Assembly: GCF_948329825.1 (NCBI RefSeq)
Contig: NZ_CAOJCM010000005.1
Span: forward strand, 215,014 to 279,013
Length of the DNA: 64,000 bases
Reading direction: 5' to 3'
Origin: Paenibacillus sp. JJ-100
GTDB lineage: Bacteria > Bacillota > Bacilli > Paenibacillales > Paenibacillaceae
In this document: positions 25,047 through 34,307 of the stretch, one piece after another
How the letters are laid out: the number at the start of each line of letters is the position of its first letter
Numbering within the stretch: position 1 is the first letter of the stretch
Translations under genes and position numbers: made by a program
The notes under the pieces: generated by a model
The model's input: only the letters and a program-made list of their open reading frames with translations
Databases searched by the model: none
What the model was told of the DNA's origin: nothing

Positions 25047-25796
25047 TTACTCCCCCTTCAAAATATGTTCACGAATCAGGTAGGCAATACCATCCTCATT
25101 ATTGCTTCCAATTACCAAATCTGCCGCTTGCTTCACCTGCTCTTGTGCGTTGCCCATGGCAACACCCAAACCCACTGCTTCAATCACAGCCAGATCGTTC
25201 AGACTGTCGCCAACAGCTACCACTTCGGACATGTCGATACCTAGCAACTGGCATACTTCGGCTACACCGGTTGCTTTGGATACGTTCTCCGGATTCACCT
25301 CAATGTTTACAGGGGAGGAGTTCGTCATTTGCAGACCACCCATGTCCTGCAGCTCCATCATAATCTGATGACGAATCTCATCATCCTCGGTCGTGAATCC
25401 GAATTTCAGCCATTCCAATCCTTCGATGTTATCCGTCCAGCGATCCCGATTAAACAGCTCCTCGACGGAATACGCCCAGTACCAGCTATTATATTTCTCA
25501 CCAATCTCCTGCATCTTGCGGATCAGAGCGGGGTCCATCAGATGACGCAGATGTAGCTCATGCGGAGCTTTCCAAACCTCACTGCCGTTGACCGTAACCA
25601 TTGGCGTTTCCAACGCGAGTTGCACCGCATATGGCATGGCGTGGTAGACCGCTCTTCCTGTAGACAAGCACACATGTACCCCGCGGCGGATCGCAATCTG
25701 TATCCACTTGGCTGTTTCTTGTGTAATTTCATGATTATCGTTCAGCAATGTGCCGTCCATATCCAGGGCCAGCAGTTTATATTTCAGTTCACTCAT
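25047..25796 (-). CDS. Cof-type HAD-IIB hydrolase
   Basis: This 249-residue phosphatase has motif I DMDGTLL (residues 12-18) with the nucleophile aspartate, motif II STGR, and motif IV GDSLNDLAVIE. A C2-type cap lies between motifs II and IV. That is the Cof/YidA layout, whose members dephosphorylate sugar phosphates, flavin or pyridoxal phosphate. The substrate is unknown. It is first in an operon with the DUF456 and flippase genes, which does not obviously reveal the substrate. A 350-bp gap upstream holds its promoter and the mnt terminator. Confidence 0.9.
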   Translation of the reverse strand: MSELKYKLLALDMDGTLLNDNHEITQETAKWIQIAIRRGVHVCLSTGRAVYHAMPYAVQLALETPMVTVNGSEVWKAPHELHLRHLMDPALIRKMQEIGEKYNSWYWAYSVEELFNRDRWTDNIEGLEWLKFGFTTEDDEIRHQIMMELQDMGGLQMTNSSPVNIEVNPENVSKATGVAEVCQLLGIDMSEVVAVGDSLNDLAVIEAVGLGVAMGNAQEQVKQAADLVIGSNNEDGIAYLIREHILKGE

Positions 25797-26013
25797 GCTG
25801 TAAATCCTCCTCCAGTATGTCTCTCTCCTCTAGAATCTCTACGTGTAAATCCCTGTGCCATAAACAATAAGATCGCCCGGTACCCGCGAATGGCGGATGC
25901 CCCGGACGTCACAGCTAACGCCATTTTACCACAGATCATCCATATGCAACAAAGTAACCTGTTTTTGGGGCTTTACCGCTTCAATTCATCTAGTTATGAC
26001 CAATAGCATGCAT

Positions 26014-26040
26014 CAAAAACCGCCTGCTGTGGCAGACGGT
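26014..26040 (-). terminator. intrinsic terminator of mntABCD
   Basis: On the minus strand ACCGTCTGC pairs with GCAGGCGGT (one G.T pair) around CACA, then five T. It lies about 110 bases after the last permease gene. I see no gene in the rest of 25797-26147. Confidence 0.75.
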
Positions 26041-26147
26041 CTTCTCATTTTAATGAGGCTATGCAGATGTAAACCCTTTATCATAGTTTTCAGAGACTGT
26101 GTACTCTACCTCGTTGCGTGTATCTCTTAAAATGTCTTCATACCTGT

Positions 26148-27020
26148 TCACCTCGCCGCAAACTTGCGCCGTACATATCGAAGCACGATACCGTGTTTCG
26201 GAGATAACAAGAGTGCAAGGACAAAGATCATCCCAGCCACAGCCACCATACAACCTGCAATGGAAGCATCCAATGCATAGGCCATCAGATAACCGCCAAC
26301 CGAGGAGGCTGCACCGACGAGTACAGCATACAGAATCATTTTACCAAGCTGATCCGTGAGTAAATAAGCTGCTGCCGCGGGTACAATCAACATGCCTACA
26401 ACGAGAATGGAGCCCACACTTTCAAAAGAAGCAACCGACGTCATTGACACAAGTCCCATGAGCGCATAATGAAACAAAACTACCGGGATGCCACAAGCAG
26501 CTGCCAGCGCTGGATCGAAGGCGCACAACTTGAACTGTTTGTAAAACAGCCCGACAACGATAAGAATGACTAGTAACGTAATACCCAGCATCCACACCGC
26601 TCTTGGCCCAACATCCATCCCCCACATGGTTAATGTATCCCATTGCACATAGGCAATCTCTCCGAACAACACACAGTCCAGATCCAGATCAATGTGCTGG
26701 GCATTCAGACTAATCAGAATAACGCCCACGGCAAAGAGTGCCGTAAAAACAATACCAATGGAGGCATCCGAAGATAGCCCTCCCGCCTGAAGACTTTGAA
26801 TGAAGAACACCGTCAACAATCCAAACACCGTTGCACCCAACAACATCCATAAGGAGTCTCTGGAGCCGCTCCACAGAAACGCAATGGCAATCCCCGGCAG
26901 CACGGCATGACTGATCGCATCTCCGACCAGAGCCATCCGGCGCAGAATCAGGAAGCAACCAAGAATAGCACAAGCAGAGGAGACTAATACTGCCGTTAAA
27001 ATAATCCAAAATGTAGCCAT
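26148..27020 (-). CDS. mntD: metal ABC transporter permease (MntD-like)
   Basis: This 290-residue integral membrane protein has about eight to nine helices of the ABC-3 permease family used for manganese, zinc or iron. VGDAISHAVLPGIAIAFL is the diagnostic early block. It forms the membrane pore together with the second permease just upstream. The two permease genes abut at 27020/27021 with no gap, so translation is coupled. The C-terminus is short and basic. It is the last gene of the four-gene operon. Confidence 0.88.
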   Translation of the reverse strand: MATFWIILTAVLVSSACAILGCFLILRRMALVGDAISHAVLPGIAIAFLWSGSRDSLWMLLGATVFGLLTVFFIQSLQAGGLSSDASIGIVFTALFAVGVILISLNAQHIDLDLDCVLFGEIAYVQWDTLTMWGMDVGPRAVWMLGITLLVILIVVGLFYKQFKLCAFDPALAAACGIPVVLFHYALMGLVSMTSVASFESVGSILVVGMLIVPAAAAYLLTDQLGKMILYAVLVGAASSVGGYLMAYALDASIAGCMVAVAGMIFVLALLLSPKHGIVLRYVRRKFAAR

Positions 27021-27980
27021 CTACAACTCCCCCCGTTTCTGCGTTTTCGGCTGTGCGGAGCCGATCTGCAACGTAGCTTGTTCTTCACGTATATACGCTG
27101 ATTTGGCCTGAATGCTCCGCAGCTTGCGGGCAAGTAATCCGCGTCTTGGTGCGAGTAGAGCAGACCCAATAAACAGCACCGTTGCTGCAAGCACCGTTAC
27201 CGGGCCTGTCGGCAGATTAGGAACAAGCGTGCTAAACACCGTTCCCGCTGAACCGCTTACTGCACCGAACAACCCAGACAGCAGTACCATTAGAGCGAGT
27301 GAATCGGTCCAGCATCTTGCAGCCGCTGCAGGAGTCACCAGCAGTGCTGCAACTAGCACCACACCTACCGCCTGAATTCCGGCGACAACAGCAATCACCG
27401 TGAGCAACAGAATTAATTGCTCCAGTACACCGACTGGCAGTCCCATACCTCTTGCAAAGCCCGGATCAAAGCTCACTAGCTTAAATTCCTTGAACCAGAG
27501 AAGGCAAGCAAGTAATAATACAAGACATACCCCGCCCATGATATATACATCGGTGAGCACCATCGATGCGGCTTGCCCGAACAGGTACTTGTCAAGTCCA
27601 CTCTGGCTCCCGCTTGCGCTGTGCTGAATACGTGTCAACATTACTACACCGATCCCGAAGAACACCGTCAGGACGATCCCCATCGCTGCATCTTGCTTAA
27701 TTCTTGAATATCTGGTGATCCACGAAATGCCGAAAGTTGCCACGATGCCTGCGATGAGTGCACCGAACAGAAACAATCCAATAGATTTCGTTTCCGTCAA
27801 CATAAACGCAATACAGATTCCCGGCAGAGCGGCATGTGCGAGAGTATCTCCCATAAGACTTTGACGGCGAAGAAATGTGAAAGAACCAATAATACCACTA
27901 CTGAATCCAAGCAACATACACCCAAGCAGTATCCAGCGTGTATTCGGATCGGACAGAATAGAAGCAACCCAGTTCCACAT
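27021..27980 (-). CDS. mntC: metal ABC transporter permease (MntC-like)
   Basis: This 319-residue permease of the ABC-3 family has MGDTLAHAALPGICIAFML near the start, paralogous to the same block in its neighbour. Having two different permeases in one operon is the rule for Mn-type systems of the TroABCD/MntABCD kind and less usual for zinc systems, which often have one. It carries a C-terminal cytoplasmic tail of about 40 polar residues. It starts four bases after the ATPase gene. Confidence 0.88.
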   Translation of the reverse strand: MWNWVASILSDPNTRWILLGCMLLGFSSGIIGSFTFLRRQSLMGDTLAHAALPGICIAFMLTETKSIGLFLFGALIAGIVATFGISWITRYSRIKQDAAMGIVLTVFFGIGVVMLTRIQHSASGSQSGLDKYLFGQAASMVLTDVYIMGGVCLVLLLACLLWFKEFKLVSFDPGFARGMGLPVGVLEQLILLLTVIAVVAGIQAVGVVLVAALLVTPAAAARCWTDSLALMVLLSGLFGAVSGSAGTVFSTLVPNLPTGPVTVLAATVLFIGSALLAPRRGLLARKLRSIQAKSAYIREEQATLQIGSAQPKTQKRGEL

Positions 27981-27984
27981 GAAG

Positions 27985-28815
27985 CTACACCTGGCCTTTC
28001 TCCGTTCGGCTGCCGATCATCGCAATCCGGCCTCCGTAGGTTTCCTGTAACCGATCCGGTACAAATGCTTCGTTCGTTGGTCCCGATGCTACCAGGCGTC
28101 CATTGAGCAGGAGGACATGATCAAAGTATTCTTCCACCGTAGCCAGATCATGGTGAACTACAAGCACAGTCTTACCTTGCTTTTTCAATTGCTCCAGCAG
28201 TGCGATGATCGCTCTCTCCGTGGTCGCATCCACTCCAGCAAATGGTTCATCCATAAAGTACAGGTCTGCATCCTGTACCAGAGCTCTGGCCAAAAACACA
28301 CGTTGCTGCTGTCCCCCTGACAGCTGACTGATCTGCCGATACATGTAATCCCCCATGCCGACCTGTTCCAGACAATGAGCGGCTAGATCCCTCTCTTTTT
28401 TGCCAGGACGACGGAACCAGCCCAAATGTCCATATCTCCCCATCATGACCACATCTAACGCATGCGTTGGAAAATCCCAATCTACTGACTCTCTCTGGGG
28501 AACGTAACCAATTCGCCGCCTTGCTTCACGATAAGATTGTCCGAAGATTTCTACGTTACCCTGCATTTTGGGCACCAGCCCGAGAATGGCTTTGATCAAT
28601 GTTGACTTCCCTGCACCGTTGGGGCCAAGTATACCAATCAGTTGTCCTTCGGGTACATCAAAAGATACATGGCTGAGTACCGGCTTTTTGTGATAAGCAA
28701 CCGCCAGATTTCTTACGCGAAGAGGTGAAGAGGTCATTATTTTTCCTTGTGCTGCCAGATGATTCTCTTCATTTTCTAAAGATTGTTTCATTGCGTTGGA
28801 ATCGTTCATCATCAT
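27985..28815 (-). CDS. mntB: metal ABC transporter ATP-binding protein (MntB-like)
   Basis: This ATPase of about 275 residues has Walker A GPNGAGKST, Q-loop VPQRESVDWDFP, signature LSGGQQQR and Walker B LYFMDEPFAGVD. The RESVDWDFP stretch is characteristic of manganese/zinc ABC ATPases. An N-terminal extension of about 25 residues precedes the usual start. Three ATG codons in a row open the frame after GGAGAGGAGAG. It energises the two permeases encoded directly downstream. Confidence 0.92.
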   Translation of the reverse strand: MMMNDSNAMKQSLENEENHLAAQGKIMTSSPLRVRNLAVAYHKKPVLSHVSFDVPEGQLIGILGPNGAGKSTLIKAILGLVPKMQGNVEIFGQSYREARRRIGYVPQRESVDWDFPTHALDVVMMGRYGHLGWFRRPGKKERDLAAHCLEQVGMGDYMYRQISQLSGGQQQRVFLARALVQDADLYFMDEPFAGVDATTERAIIALLEQLKKQGKTVLVVHHDLATVEEYFDHVLLLNGRLVASGPTNEAFVPDRLQETYGGRIAMIGSRTEKGQV

Positions 28816-28840
28816 CGCTCTCCTCTCTCCAGATCATTCA

Positions 28841-29791
28841 TTATTTCAAAGCCGCCGCGATGGTATCGACATTGTGCCTTACCATTCCGATATAAGTCCC
28901 CTCTTCTGTTCCTTCTGCCCCCATAGCATCCGAGAACAGTTCTCCGCCTATGCTGACGGTATGTCCCTTCTCCGCAGCTCCGGCAATAATGGCTTCCATC
29001 GCTTTAGCAGGTACACTCGATTCGATGAATACAGCTTTGATCCGATTTTCTACCAGATAATCACGCAGTTCACTTACATCTTTGGCTCCATATTCCGCAG
29101 CGGTACTAATCCCTTGAAGGCCCATAACTTTGATTCCGTAGGCTTGACCGAAATAGCCAAATGCATCATGTGCTGTAACCAGTACACGGCTTGCTTCCGG
29201 AATCTGTCCGATCTTCTCTCGCACTTCCGCATCGAGTGCTTCCAGCTTCCCGAGATACGCTTCTGCCTGTGCCTTATACTGCTCCGCATGGTCCGGGTCC
29301 GCTTCCATCAGCGTGTCACGAACAGCTTCGGTTGCACGCATCCAGTGTTTGACGTTGAACCACACATGTGGATCATACGCAGTTCCACCTGTTGCTTGAC
29401 CGGAGTGTAGCTCCTCCACCGGGATTTTTTCAGCTACTGCGGTGACCAGTTTACTTTTGGACATTTTCTCCAATATATCTGTCATTTTCCCCTCGAGGTG
29501 CAATCCATTGTAAAAAATCACCTGGGCTTGTTCCAGTTTGCGGATATCCCCCTGGGAGGCCTTATATAAGTGAGGGTCTACACCCGGTCCCATCAATCCG
29601 GTAACCTCGACATATGCTCCGCCCACTTCACGTGCTACATCCGCAATCATGCCTGTTGTTGCAGTAATCCGCACCTTGTCATTCCCATCCGTTCCCGGAG
29701 TACTCGAACATGCCGTAAGCACAATAATTAATACAATACAAGCCAGAGTAATGACGCCGCGATGAATACTTTTCATCTTCACCTTTAACAA
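28841..29791 (-). CDS. mntA: manganese-type substrate-binding lipoprotein (MntA/TroA)
   Basis: This metal-binding lipoprotein of about 316 residues has a lipobox ending LTAC. Likely ligands are the histidines in DPHLYK, DPHVWF and TAHDAF and the aspartate in LFSDAMG. The His3-Asp set is the TroA-like arrangement, and there is no histidine-rich loop as in zinc ZnuA proteins, so manganese is favoured, though metal choice is an inference. The frame reaches an ATG at 29830 without a ribosome site; a TTG at 29791 follows AAAGGGGAG with good spacing. First gene of the operon. Confidence 0.85.
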   Translation of the reverse strand: MLKVKMKSIHRGVITLACIVLIIVLTACSSTPGTDGNDKVRITATTGMIADVAREVGGAYVEVTGLMGPGVDPHLYKASQGDIRKLEQAQVIFYNGLHLEGKMTDILEKMSKSKLVTAVAEKIPVEELHSGQATGGTAYDPHVWFNVKHWMRATEAVRDTLMEADPDHAEQYKAQAEAYLGKLEALDAEVREKIGQIPEASRVLVTAHDAFGYFGQAYGIKVMGLQGISTAAEYGAKDVSELRDYLVENRIKAVFIESSVPAKAMEAIIAGAAEKGHTVSIGGELFSDAMGAEGTEEGTYIGMVRHNVDTIAAALK

Positions 29792-29856
29792 GGCAATCTC
29801 CCCTTTCCCTGATCTAAAATATTTGTCCATAACTAATTAAGTTGTCCAAGGTATTA

Positions 29857-29876
29857 TATTTTAACCTGACCTAATA
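29857..29876. promoter_or_regulatory. DtxR/MntR-like operator candidate
   Basis: On the minus strand ATTAGGTCAGGTTAAAATAT matches the left half of the DtxR-family box (TTAGGTTAG...) well and the right half poorly. It lies about 65-85 bases upstream of mntA, where metal-dependent repression would act. Confidence 0.4.
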
Positions 29877-29910
29877 ATGTTTCCCCAGTGCAAATTTTAT
29901 CCGATGACAA

Positions 29911-29941
29911 AAAAAAAGGCAAGGGTTAAATTCCCTCGCCT
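29911..29941 (-). terminator. intrinsic terminator of the first PBP gene
   Basis: AGGCGAGGG pairs with CCCTTGCCT on the minus strand, followed by nine T, 35 bases after the stop at 29977. Confidence 0.88.
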
Positions 29942-29976
29942 GTCCTGAAGCATCACTTGATTGTATTACATTAATT

Positions 29977-31941
29977 TCACTCCTGATTCTGATCTTTTTT
30001 GTTCTTAGGAATACCATCCAAGCCATACACACGATCATAAGCATCAAATATTTTGCGAGCTATCGGCGCTGCGCTGACCGATCCGTATCCACCTTCTGGT
30101 ACAACAACCGCTATAGCAAGTTTCGGATTATCCCGCGGTGCAAAAGCGATAAAGACACCGTTCTCTTTTTTATTAGGTCCCGTTCCTTGCTCGGATGTTC
30201 CTGTCTTTCTAGCAAAATCATAAGGGAAGCCGTCAAACGCACTTACTTTCGTCACCATACCCTTATGCACCTCGTTCCAGTGCGCATCCGCAAACTTTAC
30301 CTCGTTAAGAACCTTCGGTTTGAACTTTTTCACCACATTGCCATCTGCATCCCGAATTTCCTTCACCAGGTGAGGTTCCATTCGTTTGCCCTTGTTCGCC
30401 AGCATGGTCGTATACTGTGCCAGCTGCATCGTCGTATATTTGGCTTGCTGACCAAAGGACGCAAACGCCAAACGCGTCAAAGCCGACTCATCCTCATCCT
30501 TATATTCCAACTGGCCTAGGAATTCATTCGGCAGATCAATACCTGTGGAGACACCCAATCCAAACTCCTTCATGTATTCGTCCCACTTATTAATCCCTTT
30601 CTCAGCACCGTAATTTCTCAGCAAGCGCTTGCCCACCATGTCAATCATGAAAGCATTGGACGATTTTTCGATCGCTCTCCGTGCGGTAATATTTCCATTG
30701 TAGGCAGAGCGGGAATTTTTCACTTGTCGTCCGTCTTTGCCTAGCAAGGCATACCCTATATCGGGATACGTTTCTCCCGCAGAGAATAACCCCTCTTTTA
30801 GACCAATAAGTACACTCAGCGGTTTGATGACCGACCCTAGCAACACAACGGATTCCGCCCTTTTTCTAGAATCATCAGGAGGGAAAGACTCTGTCGTTCC
30901 ATTGCGGAACACATACTTGATTTTGTCATAATCCCAATCATTCGGATCGTAATCGGGCATACTTGCCATGGCTACCACATTACCCGTGTCCACTTCCATG
31001 GCTACAGCATAACCGGTAACGGCTTTTGGCAACTTGCGTAATTCATCCGTAATCGCCTGCTGTGCCACAAGCTGAATCTCCTTATTGATGGTGGAGATCA
31101 GACTGTAGCCTTTCTCTGGCGGTGTTAGCTCCATCGTACCTGTAGGCAAATTTCGAGAGTCAATGTCAATCGATTGATATCCGCTTCGTCCGCGAAGCTC
31201 CTGCTGATATTGCAGTTCCAATCCATCGAAACCAACCTTCTCATCCTGGGAGTACACTAAACCTGGATCACGTTGAGAAGTCGATTGCTCGATGATCGTT
31301 TTGTACTGCTTCAATGTCCCTGCTCCCTTAAATTCCCGTGTGTAACCAACAACCTGGACAGCAACCCGGTCGGGATCATATCTCCGTACATTTTCCTCCA
31401 GTACCATAACACCAGGATACTCCGTTTTTTTCTCCAGAAAAAAAGCAATTTCTTGGGTCGTCAGATCGGACTTAACCAGTCTAGGCACATATCCGAACGT
31501 TTTCTGATGATCGAGATCCAGTCGTTTAATAATCTCTTCTGCATCCGGCTGCTTCTCGTCTCCCGGATTAAATTGCTTGAATATATCCGCCAGTTTATGA
31601 GCCAGCCCTTCCGCTTCTTTCCTGCGTTCTTCATTGCGATAATCTTCATACAGAAGTACATAGAGCGACTGCACTGGTTCCGAATAAGCTAGTGCCACTT
31701 TTCCAGTCGCATCATAGATTGGACCGCGTACCGGAGCAAGAGGAATATCTTTTGTATTACGTGTGGATTCCATGTACGTCAGTTCTGGTCCTTCGACAAA
31801 CTGTACAAATGCCAATCGAAAGATCAGAATGCTGAATATGACAAATGCCACGAAAAAAAACATATTCAACCTGGCCGTCGAAGGCTTATTAGACGCTCCC
31901 TCATCTTCATTTGGCAGTTTATTCTTCAGTCGGGTAAACAT
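29977..31941 (-). CDS. class B penicillin-binding protein (transpeptidase)
   Basis: This 654-residue protein has one N-terminal membrane helix (about 27-49), a PBP dimerisation region, and a transpeptidase domain with all three motifs: S370-VIK, S427-SN and KTG (in FARKTGTSEQG). It crosslinks peptidoglycan outside the membrane and should bind beta-lactams. It follows a closely similar paralogue at 32180-34210 in the same direction, but each gene has its own terminator, so they can be expressed separately. Which Bacillus PBP it corresponds to is unclear; PbpA, PbpH and PbpI are candidates. Confidence 0.92.
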   Translation of the reverse strand: MFTRLKNKLPNEDEGASNKPSTARLNMFFFVAFVIFSILIFRLAFVQFVEGPELTYMESTRNTKDIPLAPVRGPIYDATGKVALAYSEPVQSLYVLLYEDYRNEERRKEAEGLAHKLADIFKQFNPGDEKQPDAEEIIKRLDLDHQKTFGYVPRLVKSDLTTQEIAFFLEKKTEYPGVMVLEENVRRYDPDRVAVQVVGYTREFKGAGTLKQYKTIIEQSTSQRDPGLVYSQDEKVGFDGLELQYQQELRGRSGYQSIDIDSRNLPTGTMELTPPEKGYSLISTINKEIQLVAQQAITDELRKLPKAVTGYAVAMEVDTGNVVAMASMPDYDPNDWDYDKIKYVFRNGTTESFPPDDSRKRAESVVLLGSVIKPLSVLIGLKEGLFSAGETYPDIGYALLGKDGRQVKNSRSAYNGNITARRAIEKSSNAFMIDMVGKRLLRNYGAEKGINKWDEYMKEFGLGVSTGIDLPNEFLGQLEYKDEDESALTRLAFASFGQQAKYTTMQLAQYTTMLANKGKRMEPHLVKEIRDADGNVVKKFKPKVLNEVKFADAHWNEVHKGMVTKVSAFDGFPYDFARKTGTSEQGTGPNKKENGVFIAFAPRDNPKLAIAVVVPEGGYGSVSAAPIARKIFDAYDRVYGLDGIPKNKKDQNQE

Positions 31942-32121
31942 ACAGTGCGTCTCTCCGTTCTTTTAAATGTATAAAGTATAAGTACCTTCTCTATGTCGAA
32001 ACGTCATAATAGACCCTATGTCTTATCTTCACACCTAAGTTTAACAAAACCTGACTGTAACGTCTTTCTATTTTTGGTTACATTTTCGTCATAGAATCCA
32101 TTTTATGTTATATAAAATCAA

Positions 32122-32150
32122 CAAAAAAAGACCCCGGTTTCGGGGTCTTC
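32122..32150 (-). terminator. intrinsic terminator of the second PBP gene
   Basis: AGACCCCG-AAA-CCGGGGTCT on the minus strand is followed by seven T. It lies directly after the stop at 32180 and separates the two PBP genes. The rest of 31942-32179 should hold the promoter of the downstream PBP. Confidence 0.92.
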
Positions 32151-32179
32151 TCAATTAAACTACCTTTCTCACTACCATA

Positions 32180-34210
32180 TCACTGATTATTCGTTTCCGC
32201 TTCTTTATTTTTATCTTTTTTCGGAATTCCGTCGAGTCCAAACTCCTCATCGTAAGCATCGAAGATCGCCCGCGCAACTGGCGCAGCACTGGTGGAACCG
32301 AAGCCTCCTTCTGGGATCATGACGGCAACAGCCAGCTTCGGATTGTTACGTGGTGCATAAGCGATAAATACTCCGTTATCCACCGATTTGCCACCAATAC
32401 TTTGTGTCGATGTACCTGTTTTTCTGGCAAAGTCATAAGGGAAGTCGCTAAAGGAAGAAACTGAGGTTGCCATACCACGCTGTACCTCATTCCAATGCGC
32501 ATCGTCGAAGTCTACCGTGTTAAGAACTTTCGGTTTCACCTTCTCCACAACATTGCCCTCTGCATCCCTGAACTCCTTCACGAATTGCGGTTGCATGCGT
32601 TTCCCTTTATTCGCAAGCATCGCTGTAAACTGAGCCAGCTGCATCGTTGTATACTTACCCTGTTGTCCAAAGGACGCATATACCAGCTTGGTTAGGGAAC
32701 TTTCAGAGCTTTCCATATATTCTTTGCGTCCAGCCCATTCATTCGGCAGATCCACTCCCGTTTTTACACCAAGACCAAACTGCTCCATATAGTTGTCCCA
32801 GACTTCAACGCCTTTTGCTCCATACTGCGAATAGAGCTTCTTACCAATCTCATCAATCATAAATACGTTGGAGGAATGACGAATCGCATCATACGGACGA
32901 AGCGCACCGTAGACGTGGCCAGAGGAGTTCTGCACGCGGCGGTTATCTCCACCAAACGTTGTTGATCCTCGGTCAATGTAGACTGAATTCGTTGTAAAGA
33001 ATCCCTCTTTTAAACCGATCAAAACAGTTAGTGGCTTGATCGTTGAACCAAGCAGGACAACCGATTCTGCACGCTTATTTGAATCACTAGGAGGAAATCC
33101 CCGGATTGTACCGTTCTGATAAATATATTTGATCTTATCGTAATCTTCATTGCTTATGCTGCCCGTTCTCCACACATTCGTGTCGTAATCGGGCATGCTC
33201 GCAGCTGCCACCACCTTACCTGTATCCACTTCCATGGCAACGGCGAATCCGGTAGTGGCATTTGGATGTAATCTTCCCGATACCGGGTTACGGTGTAGCC
33301 AGCTCAACTGATCCATAATGGCCTGCTCGGTTTTCATCTGCACGTTTTTGTTGATGCTGGAGATTAGATCGTACCCTTTCTCCGGCGGTGTTGTACCCGC
33401 TACACCCTCAGGTAAGTTGCGCAGGTCAACATCAACGGAGGTATACCCGCTTTTACCTCGCAACTTGTCCTGATACTGCAATTCAAGACCATCGAATCCA
33501 ACAAATTCATTTTCTGTGTATACCAAACCTGGGTCGGTCTGTGTTTTGTTCGCTTCATCCACTTCTTGATACTTTTTCAAGGATTTAGAACTTTTGAATT
33601 TTTTCAGATAACCAATCGACTGCACGGCAACCGTGTCTGGATCGTAGTAACGCACACTTTCCTCTACGATCTGAATGCCTTTGAATTCATCCTTGTGCTG
33701 GAGAAAATATGCAACTTCAGCTTCCGACAAATCACTCTTGATCAGTCTTGGCATAAAGCCATTCGCTTTACGCGAGTTCAGATCCATTTCCTCCATGATT
33801 TGATCTACGGTCAAGGATTCAGAATCTTTAGATTTGTACTTTTCGAAGGCATCATGCAATCGCTGAGCGATATCCTGAACTTCTCCAATCTTCGGATTGG
33901 GTTGTCCATTCACATCCCCATAGTTTTTGTACAATGTGAGATAGAGAGACTGAATCGGCTTCGAGTATGCCAACTTTACCGTGCCCGTCGAGTCATAGAT
34001 GGTTCCTCTTACGGGAGCGAGCGGTACATCTTTCGTAATATTACTCGCTTCTTCCTGGCTAAGCTCAGGGCCCTCGACAAATTGTAAATAGGCTAAACGT
34101 ACAATAATCACACTAAAAATAACAAAGGAAACGAAGAAAAATACGTTCATCCGGTAGCTAAAACGCCTTTTGTCCGTAAGTTCATCCTTTTCATTGGAAT
34201 GCTTTTTCAT
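32180..34210 (-). CDS. class B penicillin-binding protein (tandem paralogue)
   Basis: This 676-residue paralogue of the protein at 29977 shares VFFFVSFVIF and LQFVEGPELS at the membrane anchor and APVRGTIYDSTG at the start of the outer domain. The active-site motifs are intact: LLGSTIKPL, HSSNVFM and ARKTGTSTQS. It differs by insertions in the outer region before the first motif and near residue 320. It lies 97 bases after the CvpA-transglutaminase gene, without an obvious terminator between them, so it may be the third gene of that unit. The tandem pair is most simply an old duplication followed by divergence. Confidence 0.92.
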   Translation of the reverse strand: MKKHSNEKDELTDKRRFSYRMNVFFFVSFVIFSVIIVRLAYLQFVEGPELSQEEASNITKDVPLAPVRGTIYDSTGTVKLAYSKPIQSLYLTLYKNYGDVNGQPNPKIGEVQDIAQRLHDAFEKYKSKDSESLTVDQIMEEMDLNSRKANGFMPRLIKSDLSEAEVAYFLQHKDEFKGIQIVEESVRYYDPDTVAVQSIGYLKKFKSSKSLKKYQEVDEANKTQTDPGLVYTENEFVGFDGLELQYQDKLRGKSGYTSVDVDLRNLPEGVAGTTPPEKGYDLISSINKNVQMKTEQAIMDQLSWLHRNPVSGRLHPNATTGFAVAMEVDTGKVVAAASMPDYDTNVWRTGSISNEDYDKIKYIYQNGTIRGFPPSDSNKRAESVVLLGSTIKPLTVLIGLKEGFFTTNSVYIDRGSTTFGGDNRRVQNSSGHVYGALRPYDAIRHSSNVFMIDEIGKKLYSQYGAKGVEVWDNYMEQFGLGVKTGVDLPNEWAGRKEYMESSESSLTKLVYASFGQQGKYTTMQLAQFTAMLANKGKRMQPQFVKEFRDAEGNVVEKVKPKVLNTVDFDDAHWNEVQRGMATSVSSFSDFPYDFARKTGTSTQSIGGKSVDNGVFIAYAPRNNPKLAVAVMIPEGGFGSTSAAPVARAIFDAYDEEFGLDGIPKKDKNKEAETNNQ

Positions 34211-34307
34211 TCATCCTACCTCTTTCATGACTTGATGCATAATGCAAAACAATCCTATTTCCGGCATGATAGCCTGGCAACGTCGTCATATTTTGAACAG
34301 TGTAATA

